DNA of 64,000 nt from Argentina anserina (Eukaryota; Streptophyta; Magnoliopsida; Rosales; Rosaceae). Location: positions 10,354,001-10,418,000 of the forward strand of contig NC_065877.1 of the NCBI RefSeq assembly GCF_933775445.1, given 5' to 3'. This document shows positions 58,862 through 64,000 of the stretch, in pieces. The notes beneath the pieces were generated by a model. It was not told where the DNA came from and did no database searches. It was given only the letters and a program-made list of their open reading frames with translations. A program made the translations under genes and the position numbers. Positions within the stretch are counted from its first letter, which is position 1. Every line of letters begins with the position of its first letter.

Positions 58862-59445
58862 TGTCACATCTCGGGACCAACTCCGCTGTAACACAATATT
58901 GTCATAGCCCTCTTGTTTCTGGGAGCTCACGAGCAATTTCTCAATAAGTCACACATCCTGAGATTGCTCTAGGCCAAACAAGCTTAATTTCAGAGTTCTC
59001 ATCTCATCTGAAACTAGTGAGCCCCTAAAAGGCCTAGTGTTAAATGGAGGTGGGCATGTACATATAAGATACATCATCCCCTCTCTGTTGACCGATGTGA
59101 GATATTACATCTACTCCCCTCAGGAGTTTGACGTACTCGTCGGCACACTCGCACCACACGGCAGAGTGGCTCTGATACCAAATTGTCACATCCCGGGACT
59201 AGCTCCGTCATAACACAATATTGTCCGCTTTGGGCATAGCCCTCACGGTTTTGTTTTTGTGAGCTCACCCAACTTCCCAATAGGTCACTCATCCTGGGAT
59301 TGCTCTAGGTCAAACAAGCTTAATTTCAAAGTTTTCATCCCATCTGAAGCTAGTGAGCCCCCAAAAGATCTCATGTTAGATGGAGGTAGACGTGTACATA
59401 TAAAGCACATCACCCCATTTCCATTGGCTAGTGTGAGATATTATA
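58862..59445 (-). mobile_element. TRIM retrotransposon, 584 bp
   Basis: LTRs at 58862-59109 (248 bp) and 59184-59445 (262 bp), starting TGTCACATC(T/C)CGGGAC, flank only 74 bp of internal sequence. That interval holds a minus-strand PBS, TGGTATCAGAGCC (59168-59180), and a purine tract, CCTGAGGGGAGTAGA (59110-59124). The TSD atata (58857-58861 and 59446-59450) is perfect. Nothing is coded, so it depends on proteins from another element. It lies about 375 bp upstream of the PPR start codon. Confidence 0.93.
59168..59180 (-). promoter_or_regulatory. TRIM primer-binding site
   Basis: Exact complement to the 3' end of initiator-Met tRNA (TGGTATCAGAGCC on the minus strand), three bases from the 5' LTR. 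Confidence 0.92.
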
Positions 59446-59450
59446 ATATA

Positions 59451-59821
59451 TATATTAAGCGTTGATTGACTATACTAATAAAAATTATACTATGATTTAA
59501 TATTTTGTTTTAAAAATGAAAAAAAAAAAGAGAAAAAAAACAAAATTAGGTAAAAATTAGAAAAATAATTAAAATTAATAAAAATAACTGTGGTTAATGT
59601 GGTTAGGTGAGAGGGATCGTGTCGGATAGATAACTGGATAAGGATGAAAGTGAGAAAATAAGGTGGGATATGCTTCTCTCGTATATATATTGGCAAAGTT
59701 GGAAGTTAGAACGAATAGCGCATGCCTAGACACGCGTCCATTCATCCATTTTCGTCAAAGGGTCAAGGAGTGAGGGTTTTAGCGAGCTAACAGAACCCTC
59801 TCAGTCACAACTCACAACGCA
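59451..59821 (+). promoter_or_regulatory. PPR gene promoter region
   Basis: AT-rich, with an A-run on the plus strand at about 59517-59545 and a TATA-like gtatatatatt at 59681-59691, about 135 bp before the ATG. No other motif is called. Confidence 0.45.
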
Positions 59822-62251
59822 ATGGCAAGGCGCGTCTTTCTTCTTCTTCGTCTTCGAAACTCCCTCCCCACCAAAACCCAAAACCTCCGATCACTTCCTC
59901 TCTCCACAGACACCTTCGAAGACCAACCCAATTCATTCCACCAAGACCAACACCGCCATGAGCAAGTCCGCAAGCTCCGCAACCTCATCCAACAGGGCCA
60001 ACCCGACACCGCAGCTCGCTTCCTCAACTCCCTCCTCCTCCCCTCCTCCCCCTTCTCCTCCCCCTCCGACCTCTTCGACCTCTTCTCCCTCGCCGACCCC
60101 ACCATCACCCCCGCATTCTCCGACATGCTCCTCACCGCCTGCACGCAGTCCAACATGCCCAAACAAGCCGTCGAACTCTACAGTCTGATGCGAAAGCACG
60201 ACGTCCGCCCCACTCTGGCCGCGCTCAATATGCTTCTTCAGTGCCTGGTTTCTTCTAGAATGTACGAAACGACACTCGAGCTGTTTTCGGATATTTTCGA
60301 GTCCGGGAAGGGGATTGGGCCCGATAAGTTCGCCTACGGCAAGGCGGTGCAGGCGGCGGTGAAGCTCGGGGACATGAGGAGGGCCGGTGAGATTGTGGAG
60401 AGGATGAAGTCGGAGGGCTCGGCTCCAAATGTGTTCATTTTTAATGTTCTGATGGGGGGAATGTGTAGAGAGAGGAGGATGAGGGACGCAGAGAAGGTGT
60501 TTGATGAAATGCTTGAGAGAGGAGGTGTGCCGACATTAGTGACATATAATAGTTTGATCGACGGGTATTGTAAAGTGGGGGAGTTGGAGAAGGCGTTTGA
60601 GGTGAGAGAGAGGATGAGGGAGAGGAAAGTGGGAGCGAATTTGGTGACTTATAATACAATGCTGAATGGGCTGTGTAGGGGGAAGAGGATGGAGGAAGCG
60701 AGGAGGGTTTTGGAGGAGATGGAGGGGTGTGGGTTTGTGCCGGATGGGTTTACCTATAGTATACTTTTCGATGGACTTGCGAGGTGTGGTGATGATCAGG
60801 GGGTTTTGGCTTTGTTTGATGAGGTGACCAGGAAAGGTGTGAGGATCAATGCTTATACTGGTAGTATTTTGGTGAAGGGGTTGTGCAAGGAAGGGAAGGT
60901 TGAGAAAGCGGAGGAGGCGTTGAACAAGTTGATGGATACTGGCTTTGTTCCGGATGAGGTAGTGTATAATACTCTGGTGAGTGGATATTGTCGACAATCT
61001 GACTTTGATAAAGCTGCTTTGGTGATTGAGAGGATGGAAGCTCGAGGGTTGAGGCCAAATTGCATTACTTTCAACACTTTGATTCACAAGTTTTGTGAGA
61101 AGAAGGATATGGATAGGGCGGAGGAATGGGTGCAGAAGATGCTGAAGAAGGGACTTTCGCCAAGTTTGGAGACATATGGCACCCTTATGAATGGCTATGG
61201 GCAGATTTGCGCATTTGATAAGTGTTTCCAGATTCTTGAAGACATGGAAAGTAAGGCAATCAGACCAAATGTTGTGACCTACGGTTCCCTGATCAATTGT
61301 TTATGCAAGGATGGGAGACTTCTTGAAGCTGAAATAGAACTCAGAGACATGGTAGGCCGAGGGGTTACGCCAAATGCACAGATATATAATATGCTCATCA
61401 GTGGTTGCTCTACAGAGGGCAAGCTGGAAGATGCTTTTAGATTCTTTGATGAGATGGCAAGTAATGGGATACGTCCAACACTTGTAACCTACAATGCACT
61501 CATACATGGACTCTGCAAGAAAGGACGGATGGTTGAAGCTGAAGACTATGCGTCTCAAATTACAAGCAGTGGTTATAGACCCGATGTGATCACATACAAC
61601 TCCCTAATCTCAGGTTATTCTGATTTAGTAAACATCCAGAAGTTTTTGGAATTATATGAAACTATGAAGAATCTGGGCATCAAACCTACTATTCATACAT
61701 TTCATCCTCTAATTAGTGGATGCAGCAGGGACGATATGATATTAACAGAAAAGTTGTTAAATGAGATGTTAGAGATGGGCTTGCGTCCTGATCGCCTTAT
61801 CTATAATGCGCTCATTCACGGTTATGCAGAGCATGGAGACACTCAGAAGGCACTTTGTTTGTACTGTGAGATGGTAGATCAGAAAATCAGTGTTGACAAG
61901 ATGACTTATAACAGCTTGATTCTTGGGCACTTCAAACAAGGAAAGGTATCAGAGGTGAAGGACCTTGTTGATGATATGAAGGCTAAAGGATTGGGACCGA
62001 AAGCTGATACTTATATCTTACTTGTGAAGGGACACTGTGAACTGAAGGACTTCAGTGGCGCATATCTTTGGTACAGGGAACTGGTTGAGAATGGTTATCT
62101 TCTAAACGTCTCCACATGCAATGAGCTTACAACTGGCCTGCGAAAGGAGAGGATGTTTCATGAGGCCGAGATCATTTGCTTAGAAATGAGTGCTAAGGGT
62201 ATGGATGACGTTAGCTACAATGATGATGCAATTCCTGTTGCCAAGGTGTAG
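59822..62251 (+). CDS. P-class pentatricopeptide-repeat protein, 809 aa, At5g12100-like
   Basis: Intronless ORF from MARRVFLLLRLRN to TAG. The Arg/Ser-rich, acid-poor first 30 residues fit an organelle (probably mitochondrial) transit peptide. From about residue 100 on, tandem 35-residue P-type repeats cover nearly the whole protein. They are marked by recurrent VTYNSLIDGYCK-, LVTYNALIHGLCK- and DVITYNSLISGY-like helices. There is no E, DYW or SMR domain, so the likely role is RNA binding for stabilisation, splicing or translation rather than editing. Overall layout and several repeats resemble Arabidopsis At5g12100 as I remember it. The gene is undamaged. The first about 350 bp are very C-rich, the middle G-rich and the last third AT-balanced. 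Opposite-strand ORFs are shadows. Confidence 0.95.
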   Translation: MARRVFLLLRLRNSLPTKTQNLRSLPLSTDTFEDQPNSFHQDQHRHEQVRKLRNLIQQGQPDTAARFLNSLLLPSSPFSSPSDLFDLFSLADPTITPAFSDMLLTACTQSNMPKQAVELYSLMRKHDVRPTLAALNMLLQCLVSSRMYETTLELFSDIFESGKGIGPDKFAYGKAVQAAVKLGDMRRAGEIVERMKSEGSAPNVFIFNVLMGGMCRERRMRDAEKVFDEMLERGGVPTLVTYNSLIDGYCKVGELEKAFEVRERMRERKVGANLVTYNTMLNGLCRGKRMEEARRVLEEMEGCGFVPDGFTYSILFDGLARCGDDQGVLALFDEVTRKGVRINAYTGSILVKGLCKEGKVEKAEEALNKLMDTGFVPDEVVYNTLVSGYCRQSDFDKAALVIERMEARGLRPNCITFNTLIHKFCEKKDMDRAEEWVQKMLKKGLSPSLETYGTLMNGYGQICAFDKCFQILEDMESKAIRPNVVTYGSLINCLCKDGRLLEAEIELRDMVGRGVTPNAQIYNMLISGCSTEGKLEDAFRFFDEMASNGIRPTLVTYNALIHGLCKKGRMVEAEDYASQITSSGYRPDVITYNSLISGYSDLVNIQKFLELYETMKNLGIKPTIHTFHPLISGCSRDDMILTEKLLNEMLEMGLRPDRLIYNALIHGYAEHGDTQKALCLYCEMVDQKISVDKMTYNSLILGHFKQGKVSEVKDLVDDMKAKGLGPKADTYILLVKGHCELKDFSGAYLWYRELVENGYLLNVSTCNELTTGLRKERMFHEAEIICLEMSAKGMDDVSYNDDAIPVAKV

Positions 62252-63648
62252 GGATTCTTCAGCAGAAGATTTCTTCGGGAGAGAAACATAGCATGTTTCC
62301 AAGCCAGTAGCAGACTGCTCATAGTGTACACGTCTGTTGTCTGTTGGAAGTCCTTGAAGAAAACTTTATTTATTTTTTTCCCAAAAATGGGGTGGTCAGA
62401 CATGTCATACGATTTGGGAAGTAAATTAGCAACGGTTGGCAGGCTGAAAGCAAGCAAGAAGTTCGATGACTTTGTTCAGAGTTTTCAGTTGAAAAGCTTG
62501 GAGCTTGCGATATTTATCTCCCAGGAACCCCAAGGTAATTTATCTGTATAACTATAGCTGCACTGTGAATGGTCTGTTGCCTAAGAATTACACACCTATT
62601 GTCAAAGTGAAATTCTACCCTGAATGTATAAAGAGAGGTCGAATGTGGGTGTGCTTTAGCCAGCACTTAACTAGTTTCAACAGTGTTTCATTTAGGTTGT
62701 GCATTGGATTGAAGATCATATATCTTAGTTAATGCCTCAACGGGTCAGCAGGCTTCGTCTTTACATATTTGCAGATGAAACAGTTTTCCTTGGAGCAACT
62801 CTGTATTGTGGCTACTCGGTCTGGGTTGTTTGGATGAACTGTGAAATGATGATCGTGAAGTTGTCTGATTGTACTTATGGTTGAATTACTCTGTTGAATC
62901 CTTAATACACAATATTCTGTATACTCAAGACTTGCATACAACCTTCCAGTGTGTTAATTGTTAATTATGCTTTAACTTTTATAGTAATCAGATTACCTTC
63001 ATCTTTATACATTAACTTCCACCATGTTGAAGATGCTCCAAGTGATGAAGATGTTCTAATGATCTCTGGTTACCATCGAAGCAACCACAGAGATCAGTGC
63101 CCCCTAGCATAAAACGGAGCTGTAAGTTAATAATATTGGAGTCATCTATTATGATAGGGATAAGACTCGGATATTGTGAGCTTGAGTTGCTGAAATCATA
63201 CTAGTAATGTAGTTTGATTTTTGAGCATATAAGGTAGGACAGGAATCCATTTAACAAGCGACAACCTTGGCTCAAATGCTAAGCAACTCCCGTAATACAA
63301 CTGTGTTTTCAGAGTTGAATAATGCGAAGCATAATCACAGGAACCATAAGCATTGCTCTTGGAGAGTCACTTCTAGTTGCTTGTGCACCAGTTGCATTGG
63401 ATCTTCTAGACCAGTCACTTTCGGCTTATAATGATTCTCAGTCTCCAGAGGCAGAGCTGTACACAGTAAATCATATTACAAGAGCCGGACATGGATGCTG
63501 ACCTCTCTTTTGTTGCTCAGAAAGACGAAGAACTAATAGCATGCTGTATTAATTCTACTAAAACTTTGGGCAGAATTGACCCCAAAATCTTCCACATCAT
63601 ATTATCAGAATCAGATTTTGGGAGTTTCGACGGCCTTAACACATAGAG
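62252..63648. other. PPR 3' region and promoter of the next gene
   Basis: Presumed 3' UTR of the PPR gene for the first several hundred bases, then intergenic DNA. Open stretches such as 62324-62551 and, on the minus strand, 63517-63759 show no domain. The latter overlaps the next exon in antisense. Confidence 0.45.
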
Positions 63649-63776
63649 ATGGTGGCAATCGCAATTGATAAGGACAGAGGAAGCCACCATGCTTTCAAAT
63701 GGACAGTTCAAAATCTCCTCACCAAAGGCCAAGCTCTTACACTTGTTCATGTTAAACAAAGAACTATGCTTCTGCG
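63649..63776 (+). CDS. First exon of a USP-domain (receptor-like kinase or U-box) gene, partial
   Basis: ATG 63649 opens MVAIAIDKDRGSHHAFKWTV, then QNLLTKGQALTLVHVKQRTM, and a GT donor follows at 63777. An in-frame TAA lies 12 bases upstream of the ATG. This is the first beta-alpha-beta unit of the universal stress protein domain found at the N terminus of plant USP-kinase and U-box E3 proteins (pattern VA-AID-DKGS-.ALKWA...L..G....L-HVK). The rest would lie beyond the window; no clear second exon is seen before 64000. Identification rests on about 40 residues. Confidence 0.6.
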
Positions 63777-64000
63777 GTAACTCATCAATAACTTCTCATC
63801 AAAGTTTCTTTCAGGTTATATGCACCACATTAAATATCAAACATAGTCGGCAATTGCCAGTATGATCTACAATATCAATGTGTACTAGTTTTCAAATCTC
63901 ATGTATTCTTTTTAGTTTCTTCGCCAATATAATAGGAAGTAGCCAGTTATATACCTCAATCGTTTGTGCCAAGAGTTTTACAATTGGCTAACTAGGCTAT
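63777..64000. other. Intron 1 of the USP-type gene, to the window end
   Basis: Presumed intron sequence. A candidate acceptor (tttcag at about 63810-63815) is followed by a quickly closed frame, so it is not called. Confidence 0.35.

Noticed and set aside
59812..60199. Minus-strand Glu/Arg/Gly-rich ORFs over the PPR start
   Set aside because: Antisense of the C-rich PPR 5' end; the sense frame has clear PPR repeats.
63517..63759. Minus-strand 80-codon ORF
   Set aside because: Overlaps the USP-like exon in antisense and has no domain of its own.

Overview
This 64 kb window is nuclear DNA of a flowering plant, very probably a eudicot. The evidence is intron-rich AT-rich host genes with GT-AG splice sites, a plant-type cellulose-synthase-like A gene, an intronless pentatricopeptide-repeat (PPR) gene, and a dense load of plant transposon families (Athila-type Gypsy, Ty1/copia, FAR1-type Mutator, hAT and foldback MITEs, a TRIM). 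I cannot fix the family or species from sequence alone.

Layout. 0.2-8.3 kb: three tandem minus-strand copies of a plant FCP1/NLI-interacting-factor-like HAD phosphatase gene, all damaged, with a 2.5 kb solo LTR between copies 1 and 2. 9.2-19.8 kb: a decayed Ty1/copia element (minus strand, TSD atttg) whose 3' LTR holds a 5.16 kb Mutator-like element (perfect 9-bp TSD, about 620-bp TIRs, uninterrupted FAR1-type transposase). 20.4-21.1 kb: a small intronless hydrophilic-protein gene with ABRE-like promoter motifs. 21.8-27.7 kb: a Gypsy 3' LTR with a short internal stub, then a solo LTR distantly related to the Athila-type element. 28.5-28.9 kb: a 404-bp foldback element in a TA microsatellite. 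29.7-42.0 kb: a full-length Athila-type Gypsy element with nearly identical 1894-bp LTRs but many nonsense mutations. 43.2-47.2 kb: a complete nine-exon CSLA (glucomannan mannosyltransferase) gene. 48.7-55.7 kb: a degenerate LTR element (probably copia) hosting a 2.96 kb solo LTR and a hAT MITE. 55.8-58.5 kb: a broken FAR1-related/MULE transposase gene. 58.9-59.4 kb: a 584-bp TRIM. 59.8-62.3 kb: an intact 809-aa PPR gene. From 63.65 kb: what looks like the first exon of a USP-domain (kinase-type) gene running off the edge.

The host genes that look functional are the small ABRE-linked protein gene, CSLA, the PPR gene and perhaps the USP-type exon. They have unrelated roles (stress/seed-type hydrophilic protein, Golgi mannan synthesis, organelle RNA processing, signalling) and form no operon-like unit. 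Roughly two thirds of the window is transposon-derived. Target-site duplications let most insertions be bounded to the base and ordered: copia before MULE; the degenerate LTR element before the solo LTR, before a 153-bp duplication of that junction. The least ordinary objects are the apparently intact nested MULE, the young-but-dead Athila element, the very compact TRIM and the wholly broken FCP1-like array.
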